Assembly: GCF_031583065.1 (NCBI RefSeq)
Contig: NZ_CP134053.1
Span: 2,480,001 to 2,544,000, forward strand
Reading direction: 5' to 3'
DNA from: Streptomyces sp. CGMCC 4.7035
GTDB taxonomy: Bacteria; Actinomycetota; Actinomycetes; Streptomycetales; Streptomycetaceae
DNA: 64,000 nt
Below the pieces are notes generated by a model. The model was not told the origin of the DNA and did not search any database. It worked only from the letters and a program-made list of their open reading frames with translations. Positions 34,932 to 43,945 of this stretch are shown one piece after another. Position 1 is the stretch's first letter, and every line of letters starts with the position of its first letter. The translations under genes and the position numbers were made by a program.

Positions 34932-35750
34932 TCACCAACCCGGCCGCGCCCGCCTGCCCCACAGCAGGCCGCGTGGTTCCGGTGGCTGCGGGGTGCCGGG
35001 ACGCAACGGCCAGGCGATCAGCATGCCCGCCAGGAAACCGACGACGTGTGCCATGTACGCCACGGTGCCCGCGTGGGAGACGCCCTGGCCGGAGGAGTAC
35101 AGCGCCTGGAGCACGAACCAGAAGCCCAGGACGATCCAGGCGGGCAGCCGCAGCGGCAGGAAGATCAGGAACGGGACGAGGACCCAGACCCTGGCCCGCG
35201 GGTACAGGACCAGATACGCGCCGAGCACACCCGCGATGGCCCCCGACGCGCCGATGAGCGGGTCGCCCGACGTGTCGTTGAAGTACGCGAAACCGTACGC
35301 CGCCGCGTACCCGCACGCCACGTAGAACAGCGCGAAGCGGATGTGGCCCAGACGGTCCTCGACGTTGTTGCCGAAGATCAGCAGGAACAGCATGTTGCCC
35401 AGCAGGTGCAGCCAGCTGCCGTGCAGGAACATCGCCGTGAAGACCGACACCGGCGGGGACTTGTGGTAGTCCGGCGGGGCCACCACACACCCCGCGCCGT
35501 GCGGGCCGATGCCCACCCCGCCGGTGGGGACGAGCCGCGGCAGCTGGTCGTGGATCAACTCCCGTGGCACCGCCGCGTAGTGGTCCAGGAACGCCTGGAG
35601 ATGACACAGCTGGGAAAGATCGCTCTGTCCCGCCACCGAACCCGCCAGGCCGGGGGTGAACAGGAAGACGGCGAAGTTGGCCGCGATCAGCGCGTACGTC
35701 ACATAGGGCGTACTGCGGACCGGGTTCACGTCATGGACGGGGATGACCAC
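34932..35750 (-). CDS. Rhomboid-family intramembrane serine protease
   Basis: 272 residues with about six or seven membrane segments. Rhomboid motifs: FTAMFLHGSWLHLLGNMLFLLIFG (His/Asn of the oxyanion region), the catalytic Ser in IGASGAIAGVLGAYLV and the catalytic His in MAHVVGFLAGMLIA. About 75 residues between helices 1 and 2 form an extracellular loop. It cleaves transmembrane segments of other proteins; the neighbouring single-helix surface protein is a tempting but untested substrate. GTG at 35750, weak ribosome-binding site. Diverges from the gene at 35876. Confidence 0.9.
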   Translation of the reverse strand: MVIPVHDVNPVRSTPYVTYALIAANFAVFLFTPGLAGSVAGQSDLSQLCHLQAFLDHYAAVPRELIHDQLPRLVPTGGVGIGPHGAGCVVAPPDYHKSPPVSVFTAMFLHGSWLHLLGNMLFLLIFGNNVEDRLGHIRFALFYVACGYAAAYGFAYFNDTSGDPLIGASGAIAGVLGAYLVLYPRARVWVLVPFLIFLPLRLPAWIVLGFWFVLQALYSSGQGVSHAGTVAYMAHVVGFLAGMLIAWPLRPGTPQPPEPRGLLWGRRARPGW

Positions 35751-35875
35751 AAGGAAGTAGTGCCCTGGATGGGCCGGGCGAATCGGTGAACGCGGCGGTC
35801 CGCCTGTGCGTATGTCTCCTCAACCGCCCGCGGCGCGGGGAAGGCGTGTCGCGGGGACGACGTGAGGAACAGGCG

Positions 35876-36220
35876 ATGAACGACCGAGTTACTCCTCCCA
35901 TCCACGCTCTGCCCGACGGTGAGGCAGAGCTCGCCCTCGTGATCCACCTGCCCTGGGAGGACGTCGCCCGGCTCGGCCAGGAGGCCGCGCGGCTCGCTTC
36001 CCAGATGCAGCGTCCCGTGACCCTGGACGAGGCCGTCAGCCACCGGTTGCGTTCCGCGCGGGCCGCTGCCGCGCATGCGAAGCCGGCCGGGATGCCGCCG
36101 CAGGCGGCTGCTGTGACGTCCAGCGCGTCCGTGTCGTCGTTGCCGCCGCGGCCTCCGGCCGAGCAGGCACGGCAGGCCATTGAGCGGATCAACGGGGTCG
36201 GTCAGCACGAGACTGCCTGA
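35876..36220 (+). CDS. Small conserved hypothetical protein
   Basis: 114 residues, function unknown. The first half is an alpha-helical, acidic segment (DGEAELALVIHLPWEDVARLGQEAARLASQMQRPVTLDEAVSHRLR); the second half is Ala/Pro/Ser-rich and probably disordered, ending in ARQAIERINGVGQHETA. No signal peptide. The ATG at 35876 follows GAGGA with a normal spacer; an earlier in-frame start at 35786 lacks a site. Codon usage is typical of Streptomyces, supporting a real gene. Confidence 0.7.
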   Translation: MNDRVTPPIHALPDGEAELALVIHLPWEDVARLGQEAARLASQMQRPVTLDEAVSHRLRSARAAAAHAKPAGMPPQAAAVTSSASVSSLPPRPPAEQARQAIERINGVGQHETA

Positions 36221-36238
36221 AAGAGGGGCGCCGTGGGG

Positions 36239-36413
36239 CTGCGGTCGTCCATCGGCTGCGGGCCGTTCGTGGCTGGTCGCTCCCCCAAGTTCTCGGCTTC
36301 TCCCCCAAGCTCTCGGCTTCGCTCGAGCAGGGGGGACCCCCATGAACAGGGGGACCCCCATCGCGGTGGGGCCGCGCAATGCCGCGGCCCCACGCCCCTT
36401 GAGGGCGCTCCCC
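36239..36413. repeat. Composite intergenic repeat
   Basis: A stretch resembling the element at 6366-6420 (GGCTGCGG...TTCGTGGCTGGTCGC) breaks off at about 36280 and is followed by TCCCCCAAG-type repeats (36281-36316), GGGGGACCCCCAT units (36333 and 36349) and a palindromic GGGGCCGCG...CGCGGCCCC segment (36366-36391), before ending in CGCCCCTTGAGGGCGC. It looks like one repeat inserted in another. No gene; it lies between convergent genes and may terminate both. Confidence 0.65.
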
Positions 36414-37814
36414 TCACCCGGCGTTTTTCCGTACCGCCGCGACCGCCTTCCTCGCCGCCACCAGGATCGGGTCCCATACCGGTGAGAACGGGGGCGCGTA
36501 GCCCAGGTCCAGAGCCGTCATCTCCTCGACCGTCATCCGTGCCGTCAGCGCGACCGCCGCGATGTCGACCCGCTTGGCCGCGCCCTCGCGGCCGACGATC
36601 TGGACGCCGAGCAGCCGTCCCGTGCGGCGCTCGGCGAGCATCTTCACGGTCATGGGCGCGGCGTTCGGGTAGTAGCCCGCGCGGCTGGTCGACTCGATGG
36701 TGACCGTCACGTACTGCAGCCCCGCCCGCCGCGCATCCTTCTCGCGCAGCCCGGTGCGCGCGATCTCCAAATCGCAGACCTTGCTCACGGCCGTGCCGAC
36801 GACCCCCGGGAACGTGGCGTAGCCGCCGGCCACATTGGAGCCGATGACCTGCCCGTGCTTGTTGGCGTGCGTCCCCAGCGCGATGTGCCGCTCCTGTCCG
36901 GAGACCAGGTCGAGGACCTCGACGCAGTCACCCCCGGCCCAGATGTTCTCGTGACCGCGTACCCGCATCGCCAGGTCGGTGAGCAGCCCGGCGTGCTCGC
37001 CGAGCGGCAGCCCGGCGGCCTTCGCGAGCGCCGTCTCGGGGCGTACGCCGATGCCGAGGACCACCACGTCCGCCGGGTACTCGGCGGCGTCGGTGCCCAC
37101 CGCCCGGACCCGCCCGTCGTCACCGGTGAGGATCTTGGTGACCCCGGCGTCGTTGACCATGGTGATGCCCAGGCCCTCCATGGCCCCGTGCACGAGCCGT
37201 CCCATGTCCGGGTCGAGCGTGGCCATGGGTTCTTTGCCGCGGTTGACGACGGTGACCTCGTAGCCGCGGTTGATCATCGCCTCGGCCATCTCCACGCCGA
37301 TGTACCCCGCGCCGACAACCACCGCGCGGCGCCCCTTCGTGGCGGCGAGCGTGTCCAGGAGCGCCTGGCCGTCGTCCAGGGTCTGCACCCCGTGCACCCC
37401 GGGCGCGTCGACACCGGGCAGGTCGGGGCGGATCGGGCGGGCCCCGGTCGCGATCACGAGCTTGTCGTACGACGTCCACGCCTCGGCCCCGGAATCGACG
37501 TTCCGCGCGCGGACGCGACCGCCCGCGACGTCGATCTCCGTGACCTCCGTGCGCATCCGCAGGTCGATGCCGCGCGCCCGGTGCTCCTCGGGCGTACGGG
37601 CGATCAGTTCGTCCCGTGTGGCGACGTCGCCGCCCACCCAGTACGGGATCCCGCACGCCGAGAACGAGGAGAAGTGGCCGCGTTCGAACGCCACGATCTC
37701 CAGCTCGTCGGGGCCCTTGAGGCGGCGCGCCTGCGACGCGGCGGACATGCCCGCCGCGTCACCGCCGATCACCACCAGACGCTCTGTCGAACGGCTCGTA
37801 CGACTCATGCTCAT
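36414..37814 (-). CDS. FAD-dependent pyridine nucleotide-disulfide reductase (CoA-disulfide reductase/Nox type)
   Basis: 466 residues: N-terminal FAD-binding VVIGGDAAGMSAASQAR, then the single redox Cys in SFSACGIPYWVGG typical of CoA-disulfide reductases and NADH oxidases, the second dinucleotide site AVVVGAGYIGVEMAEAM, the FAD segment NIWAGGDCVE and a C-terminal dimerisation domain. Likely uses NAD(P)H to reduce CoA-disulfide, a polysulfide or oxygen; substrate not deducible. Two possible ATGs (37814, 37808), neither with a clear ribosome-binding site. It starts 27 bp after the DUF4349 stop, so the two may be cotranscribed. Confidence 0.87.
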   Translation of the reverse strand: MSMSRTSRSTERLVVIGGDAAGMSAASQARRLKGPDELEIVAFERGHFSSFSACGIPYWVGGDVATRDELIARTPEEHRARGIDLRMRTEVTEIDVAGGRVRARNVDSGAEAWTSYDKLVIATGARPIRPDLPGVDAPGVHGVQTLDDGQALLDTLAATKGRRAVVVGAGYIGVEMAEAMINRGYEVTVVNRGKEPMATLDPDMGRLVHGAMEGLGITMVNDAGVTKILTGDDGRVRAVGTDAAEYPADVVVLGIGVRPETALAKAAGLPLGEHAGLLTDLAMRVRGHENIWAGGDCVEVLDLVSGQERHIALGTHANKHGQVIGSNVAGGYATFPGVVGTAVSKVCDLEIARTGLREKDARRAGLQYVTVTIESTSRAGYYPNAAPMTVKMLAERRTGRLLGVQIVGREGAAKRVDIAAVALTARMTVEEMTALDLGYAPPFSPVWDPILVAARKAVAAVRKNAG

Positions 37815-37841
37815 ACGAACACGCTACGGGGACCCGGCATT

Positions 37842-38831
37842 TCAGTCCTGCTCGCCCCGCCCCTCCTGCTCACCGGAGGGCTCCGGTGCCGTACGGGCCA
37901 CGGGGAACCCGCCGAGCGCGCTCGCGGCGGGTGCCGGTGCGGGTGCCGGGCGGCGCGGCAGACGCGGACGCACGATCCGCGTCCACAGCAGCGCGAGCAG
38001 CGCCGCGAGCACCACGAACGGGAGCGCCGCGCCGATCGCCAGGGCGATCCACCGCAGCATCGCGACGAACACATGCCAGCCGCCCGCCAGCGCGTCCACG
38101 AAACCCGGCCCGTTGTCCTGCGCCGCCTTCTTCACCGGGGTCTCGGACAGCGAGAGCGTGATGGTGGCCAGGCTGGTGCGGTCCTTCAGGGACGCCTGCC
38201 GGGCGAGCAGCGCCTCCAGGTCGGACTCGCGTGAACTCAACTCCCCTTCCAGCGTGACCACATCGCTGAGCTTGGTCGCTTTGTCCATCAGCTCGCGCAC
38301 CCGTGCCACGCTGGCGCGCTGCGACTTGATGCGGCTCTCCACGTCGACGACCTGGTCGGTGACGTCCTCGGCCTTGGCGGTGCGGTCGATGAGCTTGCCC
38401 GCGCCCTGAAGTGCGCCGAGCACCTCGTCGTACTTCCCGGTGGGCACGCGCAGCACGACCCGGGTGCGCTCGTGGCCCTCGGCGTCCCGGCTGGTGCTCT
38501 CGTTACCGACGAACCCGCCCGCGTTCTCGACGGTCGCCCGTGCCTCGTCGAGTGCCTTGGGCACGTCCTTCACCTGCACGGTCAGGGACGCCGTACGGAT
38601 GATGTTGTTCGCGGTGAGCTTGGGCGTGCTGTCGCGGCGGGCCTTCGCGTCGCTGCCCGTGGCGCCGTCGGCGGCGGGCTGACGCTCGGCGCCGGGCACG
38701 GCGGCCTTGGCCGCGCTGTCACTGGCGGCGCCCCCCTTGTCGTCGGCGCCGCAGCCCGCGAGCGCGAGCGTGGCGGCGAGCAGCGTCGCGGCCAGCACCT
38801 GGACGGGCCGTACGGTGCGTGGAGTGTGCAT
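37842..38831 (-). CDS. DUF4349 lipoprotein
   Basis: 329 residues. Signal peptide with lipobox LALAGC, a disordered Ala/Asp-rich spacer, then a DUF4349 domain (RTASLTVQVKDVPKALDEARATVENAGGFV...TRVVLRVPTGKYDEVLGAL) with a long coiled coil (VVDVESRIKSQRASVARVRELMDKATKLSDVVTLEGELSSRESDLEALLA), a C-terminal transmembrane helix (WIALAIGAALPFVVLAALLALLW) and a Pro/Ala-rich tail. It is therefore tethered by both a lipid and a helix. Function unknown. The ATG at 38831 precedes the signal peptide directly. Confidence 0.83.
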   Translation of the reverse strand: MHTPRTVRPVQVLAATLLAATLALAGCGADDKGGAASDSAAKAAVPGAERQPAADGATGSDAKARRDSTPKLTANNIIRTASLTVQVKDVPKALDEARATVENAGGFVGNESTSRDAEGHERTRVVLRVPTGKYDEVLGALQGAGKLIDRTAKAEDVTDQVVDVESRIKSQRASVARVRELMDKATKLSDVVTLEGELSSRESDLEALLARQASLKDRTSLATITLSLSETPVKKAAQDNGPGFVDALAGGWHVFVAMLRWIALAIGAALPFVVLAALLALLWTRIVRPRLPRRPAPAPAPAASALGGFPVARTAPEPSGEQEGRGEQD

Positions 38832-38989
38832 GCGGTGGTACCCCCGGGGGTCGTCGTGACGGACGCTTCTTCGACGCCGGGTCAGGTCGGAACGTTGGCC
38901 GGATCCGGTCCCGATGGGGTCACGGTCGGGACTCGAGAGGGACACCTGGCCCATGCGGGGGTGCCGGTGGGGTCTGAGAGGCTGGGGGC

Positions 38990-40453
38990 ATGAGCGCAAG
39001 GGAAGCCGCCCGTGCGGGCGCGGGGCATGTCGTCGTCATCGGAGGCGGGATCGCGGGGCTGGCCGCGGCCCACCGGCTCCTGGAGCGGGGTGTGCGAGTC
39101 ACGGTCCTGGAGGCGTCGGACCGGGTCGGCGGCAAGCTGCTGCCCGGCGAGATCGCGGGCGTGCGGGTCGATCTCGGAGCCGAGTCGATGCTCGCGCGGC
39201 GGCCCGAGGCGGTGGCGCTCGCCCGCGAGGTGGGTCTCACGGACCGCCTGCAGCCCCCGGCCACGTCGACGGCCTCCATCTGGACCCGCGGCGCGCTGCG
39301 CCCGATGCCCAAGGGGCATGTCATGGGCGTCCCCGGCACGGCGTCCGCGCTCTCCGGCGTCCTGTCCGACGAGGGCCTGCGGCGCATCGAGCGCGACGCC
39401 CGGCTGCCGCGCACGGAGGTCGGCGACGATGCGGCGGTGGGGGAGTACGTGGCGGCGCGCCTCGGCCGGGAGGTCGTCGACCGCCTGGTGGAGCCGCTGC
39501 TCGGCGGGGTGTACGCGGGTGACGCGTACCGCATCTCGATGCGCTCGGCCGTCCCGCAGCTCTTCCAGGCCGCCCAGGCACACGATTCGCTGACGGAGGC
39601 GGTCCGCGCCATCCAGACGAAGGCGGCCGCGGCCCCGCAGCAGCAGGGCCCGGTGTTCATGGGCATCGAGGGCGGCGTCGGCGGGCTCCCGCTCGCCGTC
39701 GCGGAGTCGGTGCGGGCCCGGGGCGGCGAGATCCTCCTGAAGACCACGGCGGACGGGCTGAACCGCACCTCCGAGGGATGGGAGGTCCTCATCGAGAGCC
39801 AGGCCCTGGAGGCGGACGCGGTGATCGTCGCCGCTCCCGCCCCTGAGGCCGCCCGCCTGCTGGGCACCGCGTCCCCCGGGGCCGCCGCCGAGCTGCGCAC
39901 CGTCGAGTACGCCTCCATGGCCCTCGTCACCCTCGCCTACCGCCGCGCCGACACCGCCCTGCCCGACGGCAGCGGCTTCCTCGTCCCGCCGGTCGACGGG
40001 CGCACGATCAAGGCGTCGACCTTCGCCTCCCAGAAGTGGGGCTGGATCGCCGACGAGGACCCCGACGTGGTCGTCCTGAGGACGTCCGTCGGCCGGTACG
40101 GCGAGACGGAGATCCTTCGGCGCGAGGACGCCGACCTCGTGTCCGTCTCACGGCACGACCTGCGCGAGGCGACCGGCCTGGACGCCGCCCCGGTGGCCAC
40201 CCGCGTCACCCGCTGGACCGACGGCCTGCCCCAGTACCCCGTCGGCCACCACGCGCGCGTGGCCCGCATCCGCGAGCACGTCGCGAAGCTCCCGGGCCTC
40301 GCCGTGTGCGGCGCGGCGTACGACGGCGTAGGCATCCCGGCGTGCATCGCGAGCGCGTACGCCGCCGTCGACCAGCTCGGCGGTGACCTGCGCGGTGTGC
40401 AGGAGCTCACCGCCAACCCGGTGCAGAGCCTCCACGGCGGAGCGGGAGAATAG
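38990..40453 (+). CDS. cgoX: Coproporphyrinogen III oxidase (HemY/HemG type)
   Basis: 487-residue flavoprotein of the HemY family with the dinucleotide fold [21 protein letters not shown] at residues 14-34 and the C-terminal FAD motif region [27 protein letters not shown]. In Gram-positive bacteria this enzyme oxidises coproporphyrinogen III to coproporphyrin III, not protoporphyrinogen. Older annotation names it hemG. The next gene is hemQ, 4 bp away, and hemE lies nearby, consistent with the coproporphyrin-dependent route. ATG at 38990 with a G-rich upstream site. Confidence 0.93.
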   Translation: MSAREAARAGAGHVVVIGGGIAGLAAAHRLLERGVRVTVLEASDRVGGKLLPGEIAGVRVDLGAESMLARRPEAVALAREVGLTDRLQPPATSTASIWTRGALRPMPKGHVMGVPGTASALSGVLSDEGLRRIERDARLPRTEVGDDAAVGEYVAARLGREVVDRLVEPLLGGVYAGDAYRISMRSAVPQLFQAAQAHDSLTEAVRAIQTKAAAAPQQQGPVFMGIEGGVGGLPLAVAESVRARGGEILLKTTADGLNRTSEGWEVLIESQALEADAVIVAAPAPEAARLLGTASPGAAAELRTVEYASMALVTLAYRRADTALPDGSGFLVPPVDGRTIKASTFASQKWGWIADEDPDVVVLRTSVGRYGETEILRREDADLVSVSRHDLREATGLDAAPVATRVTRWTDGLPQYPVGHHARVARIREHVAKLPGLAVCGAAYDGVGIPACIASAYAAVDQLGGDLRGVQELTANPVQSLHGGAGE

Positions 40454-40457
40454 GCAC

Positions 40458-41189
40458 ATGAGTGACGACGCCCCCACCACCGAGTCCGGCCGGATCCCGA
40501 ACAAGGGCAAGCTGGCCAAGGACCTCAACGAGGTCATCCGCTACACGCTGTGGTCCGTCTTCAAGCTGAAGGACGTGCTGCCCGAGGACCGCGCCGGTTA
40601 CGCCGACGAGGTCCAGGAGCTGTTCGACCAGCTCGCCGCGAAGGACGTGACGATCCGCGGTACGTACGACCTGTCGGGCCTGCGCGCCGATGCCGACCTC
40701 ATGATCTGGTGGCACGCCGAGACCAGCGACCAGCTGCAGGAGGCGTACAACCTCTTCCGCCGTACGAAGCTGGGCCGCGCCCTGGAGCCGGTCTGGTCGA
40801 ACATGGCGCTGCACCGCCCCGCGGAGTTCAACCGCTCGCACATCCCGGCGTTCCTCGCCGACGAGACGCCGCGCAACTACGTCAGCGTCTACCCCTTCGT
40901 GCGCTCCTACGACTGGTACCTGCTGCCGGACGAGGACCGCCGCCGCATGCTCGCCGACCACGGCAAGATGGCCCGCGGCTACCCGGACGTGCGCGCCAAC
41001 ACGGTCGCCTCGTTCTCCCTCGGCGACTACGAGTGGGTCCTGGCCTTCGAGGCCGACGAGCTGCACCGCATCGTCGACCTCATGCGCCACCTGCGCGGCT
41101 CCGAGGCCCGGATGCACGTCCGCGAGGAGGTGCCGTTCTTCACCGGGCGCCGCAAGTCGGTGGCTGAGCTGGTCGCAGGTCTCGCTTAG
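40458..41189 (+). CDS. hemQ: Coproheme decarboxylase HemQ/ChdC
   Basis: 243-residue chlorite-dismutase-fold protein that converts coproheme to haem b using peroxide. The signatures [21 protein letters not shown], the redox-Tyr region [18 protein letters not shown] and the segment [13 protein letters not shown] containing the haem-ligand His are present. ATG at 40458, 4 bp after the cgoX stop; one operon with it. Two hairpins follow as terminators. Length and motifs are those of actinobacterial ChdC. Confidence 0.95.
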   Translation: MSDDAPTTESGRIPNKGKLAKDLNEVIRYTLWSVFKLKDVLPEDRAGYADEVQELFDQLAAKDVTIRGTYDLSGLRADADLMIWWHAETSDQLQEAYNLFRRTKLGRALEPVWSNMALHRPAEFNRSHIPAFLADETPRNYVSVYPFVRSYDWYLLPDEDRRRMLADHGKMARGYPDVRANTVASFSLGDYEWVLAFEADELHRIVDLMRHLRGSEARMHVREEVPFFTGRRKSVAELVAGLA

Positions 41190-41222
41190 CGGCCGGCGGT
41201 TCCTGGTGGGCCGGCCGGGGGT

Positions 41223-41275
41223 CCGGGGGTTGTCCCCCGGGGGATGCAGTACCCGCGGTCGCGGAGCGACCGTGG
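41223..41275. terminator. Two consecutive hairpins after hemQ
   Basis: CCGGGGG-TTGT-CCCCCGG (41223-41240) and a 10-bp stem with one G-U pair around CGGTCGC-GGA-GCGACCG (41253-41275). They lie between convergent genes and can terminate both. Confidence 0.75.
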
Positions 41276-41305
41276 CTTGCCCCGGCCTCCCGGTGGAGCG
41301 CCATG

Positions 41306-42100
41306 TCACGGAGGCGGGCTGGAGGCCGCCGGCGGCAGCGCGTAGGTGGCCGACGTGTCCACCGGCGGCAGCGAAACGGCCGCCGACGGGGTCACCGGAA
41401 CCGGTGTGCCGGGGTTGTCCGTGGGACCCGGCGGCGCGGGGGAGTTGGTGAGTGGGGGCGGGCTCGCGGTGGCCGCGTCCTGGGCCAGCGCGTCGAAGTC
41501 GACGTAGCCGGTGGCCTCCAAGACCTTGATGTGGTCGAGGACGGTGGTGTTCGCGTCCTCGGCGAGGGCGCGCACCAGCGAGTTGCGGGTGGTGGCGCGG
41601 ACCTGGGCGACGACGGCGAAGACCTTGCCGTGGGCCTGGCGCAGGAGGTTGGCGAAGTCGCGGTCGTACGCCTCGCCCTGGGCCGAGTTGAGGATCGTGA
41701 GCCACTGGCGCTGCTGTGCGCTCGGCTGGTTGGGCAGGGCGAGACCCAGGCGCGCGGCGACGTCACGGACGCGGGCGTCCAGGAAGGTGTGGCCCTCGAT
41801 GAGGTGCCGGCCCGCGGTGCGCACGGCCAGGGTGGTGCCCTTCTGCTCGGCCTGCTGCCCGGCCGGCAGCTCCCACAGCCCGGCTAGCCGGACCCTGGTG
41901 ATGAAGTCCCGGTCCTGCGCGGACAGCGGGCCGTACTGCGTGGACAGGGTCTGGGCGTTCAGGGTGTCCAGACCCGTGCCGGAACGGTCCGCGTAGGACC
42001 AGACGGGAAAGATCAGTGCGACGAGGGTCCCCGCGAGCAAGGTGATGAGGAGCCCGGTGCCGCTGAAAACTCCGCGGCCTTGGACGGGTCTGGATCGCAT
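41306..42100 (-). CDS. DUF4142 membrane/secreted protein (paralogue A)
   Basis: 264 residues: N-terminal helix (GLLITLLAGTLVALIFPVWSYA) serving as signal or anchor, a four-helix DUF4142 domain (LSAQDRDFITRVRLAGLWELPAGQQAEQKG...VLDHIKVLEATG) and a Pro/Ser-rich tail. AGGAGG precedes the ATG at 42100 by 4 nt. It is about half identical by eye to the protein at 43946-44734, and both flank the DUF692 gene on the same strand, so a duplication is likely. DUF4142 domains resemble ferritin-like bundles; the function is unknown. Confidence 0.82.
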   Translation of the reverse strand: MRSRPVQGRGVFSGTGLLITLLAGTLVALIFPVWSYADRSGTGLDTLNAQTLSTQYGPLSAQDRDFITRVRLAGLWELPAGQQAEQKGTTLAVRTAGRHLIEGHTFLDARVRDVAARLGLALPNQPSAQQRQWLTILNSAQGEAYDRDFANLLRQAHGKVFAVVAQVRATTRNSLVRALAEDANTTVLDHIKVLEATGYVDFDALAQDAATASPPPLTNSPAPPGPTDNPGTPVPVTPSAAVSLPPVDTSATYALPPAASSPPP

Positions 42101-42371
42101 GGTGCCTCCTGCTTGCAGCACCGCGCGCCAGCGCGCTGCGGGTGCAGGTTGGCATATTACTGCGCCGTAGTCGCTAACTGCCGTACGAGCGAAAACAGTT
42201 GGAAAACGGGCATCGCGCACCCAATACGGCAGCCATGACGGAGGGCATTCCATGGTGAAGTGAGGCAAACCAGCTGCCCGCGTGCAAGCCACGGCCGCGG
42301 TGTTAATCGCGGCACATTTCCTCAAGACGCCTCCCGCGCACCTCCGGGAGTGATACGGGCGTGATCCCCGC

Positions 42372-43730
42372 TCAGTGCCGCAGCAGGACCCGGCGCGTCG
42401 CCCTGGCCAGCCGGGCCGCGGGGTGCCGGGACGGCGGGGTCGGACCCGAGCGCTCCAGCCACCACTCGCGCAGCAGGCGCCGCCTCTCGGCGTTCTCGGG
42501 CCGCCCGGCGAGCAGCAGGTGCTCGGCGAAGCCGAGGGCGTCGCGCCGGTAGCCGCCGGTCATCGGGTGACCCTGGGCGTAGGCGAGGAAGGCGGGGCGG
42601 TACGCCTCCTGGAGGATCCCGGGCAGTTCGGGCGCGACCTTCGCCACGACATCGGCCCGCTTGGCGGCGAGGGCGCGCGCCTGCACCCCGAGCCGCACCC
42701 GGTCGAACCCCTCGGGCACGGGGGTGCCGGCGACGAGAGAGGAGAGCAGCGCGGCCTGCGCGAGCGCGAGCCGCTGGCGGGCCGGTTCCGTGTCGGTGCC
42801 GGTGCCGGTGCCGGTGCCGGTGTCGGTGTCGGTGTCGGTGTCGGTGGAGTCTTGCCCTGCCGCGCCCGCCGGCCCCGCGCCCGCCGGCCGCTCCCCGACA
42901 CGTACCGACGCCTTCTCCACCGTCTCCCGAATGGCCGCCAGCTCCCGCTCCAGCTCGGCCGGTTCGGGGAAGTTCTCGTCGCGTTCCAGCAGGACGCCGG
43001 GCGGGACGGTCCGGGACGCGAGGTCGGCCAGGATGTCGAGGACCGGCCGCGGCACCGGGTGGGCGTGGCTGTCGTGCCAGACGCCGTCGCGTGCGAAACC
43101 GCCCGCGACATGGACGTACGCGATGGCCTCGACGGGCAGTTCGTCCAGCGCCCTGGCCGGGTCCTCGCCCCGGTTGACGTGGTTGGTGTGCAGGTTCGCG
43201 ACGTCGATGAGCAGCCGTACGCCGGTGCGGTCGGCCAGCTCGTACAGGAACTGTCCCTCAGTCATCTCCTCGCCCGGCCAGGAGATGAGTGCCGCGACGT
43301 TCTCCACGGCGAGCGGGACGGGCAGCGCGTCCTGCGCGATGCGTATGTTCTCGCACAGGACGTCGAGCGCGTCGCGGGTGCGCGGCACCGGGAGCAGATG
43401 CCCGGCCTCCAGCAGCGGCGAGGCGGTCAGCGGCCCGCCCGCCCGGACGAACGCGATGTGCTCGGTGACGAGCGGCGAACCGAGGGCCTGCGCGCGCTCG
43501 GCGAGGGCGGTCAGCCGCGCCTCGTCGGGGCGGTCCGCGCCGCCGAGGCCGAGGGAGACGCCGTGCGGGACGACGGTGACGCCGTGCTCACGCAGCCGCA
43601 GCAGCGACTCGGGCAGATGCCCTGGGCACACGTTCTCGGCCACGGCCTCGACCCAGTCGATGCCCGGCATACGCTCCACGGCGTCGGCGATCTCCGGCCG
43701 CCACCCGATGCCCGTTCCCAGTCGCTTCAT
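42372..43730 (-). CDS. DUF692 (MbnB/BufB-like) enzyme with extra C-terminal domain
   Basis: 452 residues. Residues 1 to about 285 form a DUF692 TIM barrel ([91 protein letters not shown]), conserving the His/Glu/Asp ligands expected for the multinuclear iron site of enzymes that oxidise cysteines in RiPP precursor peptides. A repetitive Asp-Thr/Gly-Thr linker leads to a helical C-terminal domain of about 120 residues ([21 protein letters not shown]...FLAYAQGHP) that faintly recalls the MbnC/BufC-type partner. No precursor gene was found nearby. ATG at 43730, GGAGG-like site upstream. Confidence 0.8.
   Translation of the reverse strand: MKRLGTGIGWRPEIADAVERMPGIDWVEAVAENVCPGHLPESLLRLREHGVTVVPHGVSLGLGGADRPDEARLTALAERAQALGSPLVTEHIAFVRAGGPLTASPLLEAGHLLPVPRTRDALDVLCENIRIAQDALPVPLAVENVAALISWPGEEMTEGQFLYELADRTGVRLLIDVANLHTNHVNRGEDPARALDELPVEAIAYVHVAGGFARDGVWHDSHAHPVPRPVLDILADLASRTVPPGVLLERDENFPEPAELERELAAIRETVEKASVRVGERPAGAGPAGAAGQDSTDTDTDTDTGTGTGTGTDTEPARQRLALAQAALLSSLVAGTPVPEGFDRVRLGVQARALAAKRADVVAKVAPELPGILQEAYRPAFLAYAQGHPMTGGYRRDALGFAEHLLLAGRPENAERRRLLREWWLERSGPTPPSRHPAARLARATRRVLLRH
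42795..42842. repeat. Hexanucleotide microsatellite in DUF692 linker
   Basis: Four GGTGCC followed by four GGTGTC units. On the coding (minus) strand they read Asp-Thr and Gly-Thr dipeptides, four of each, between the two domains. Slippage here changes linker length in frame. Confidence 0.9.
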
Positions 43731-43945
43731 CGTCCCCCTCCTTCACCACGGATCCATCGGCACCCGTCGTGCGGTCCACGGAGCGGCACCTGCCGTGCCG
43801 GTTCGGTCCTCCGTCCGCCCCCCGACGGACCGCCGCTGCCGATGTGACGGAGTCATGGCCCCGGTTCCCAGGACCGAACCCCTCCCCAGGGACGTTCAGA
43901 GCAACATTTGAGGTTCCGCGCGCCGCCCGCCCGGCCGCCCTTCGT

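Noticed and set aside
42101..42325. 75-residue N-terminal extension of the DUF4142 protein containing several Cys (considered as a RiPP precursor for the DUF692 enzyme)
   Set aside because: The internal ATG at 42100 has a strong AGGAGG site, codon use upstream is poor, and no leader/core arrangement is visible.
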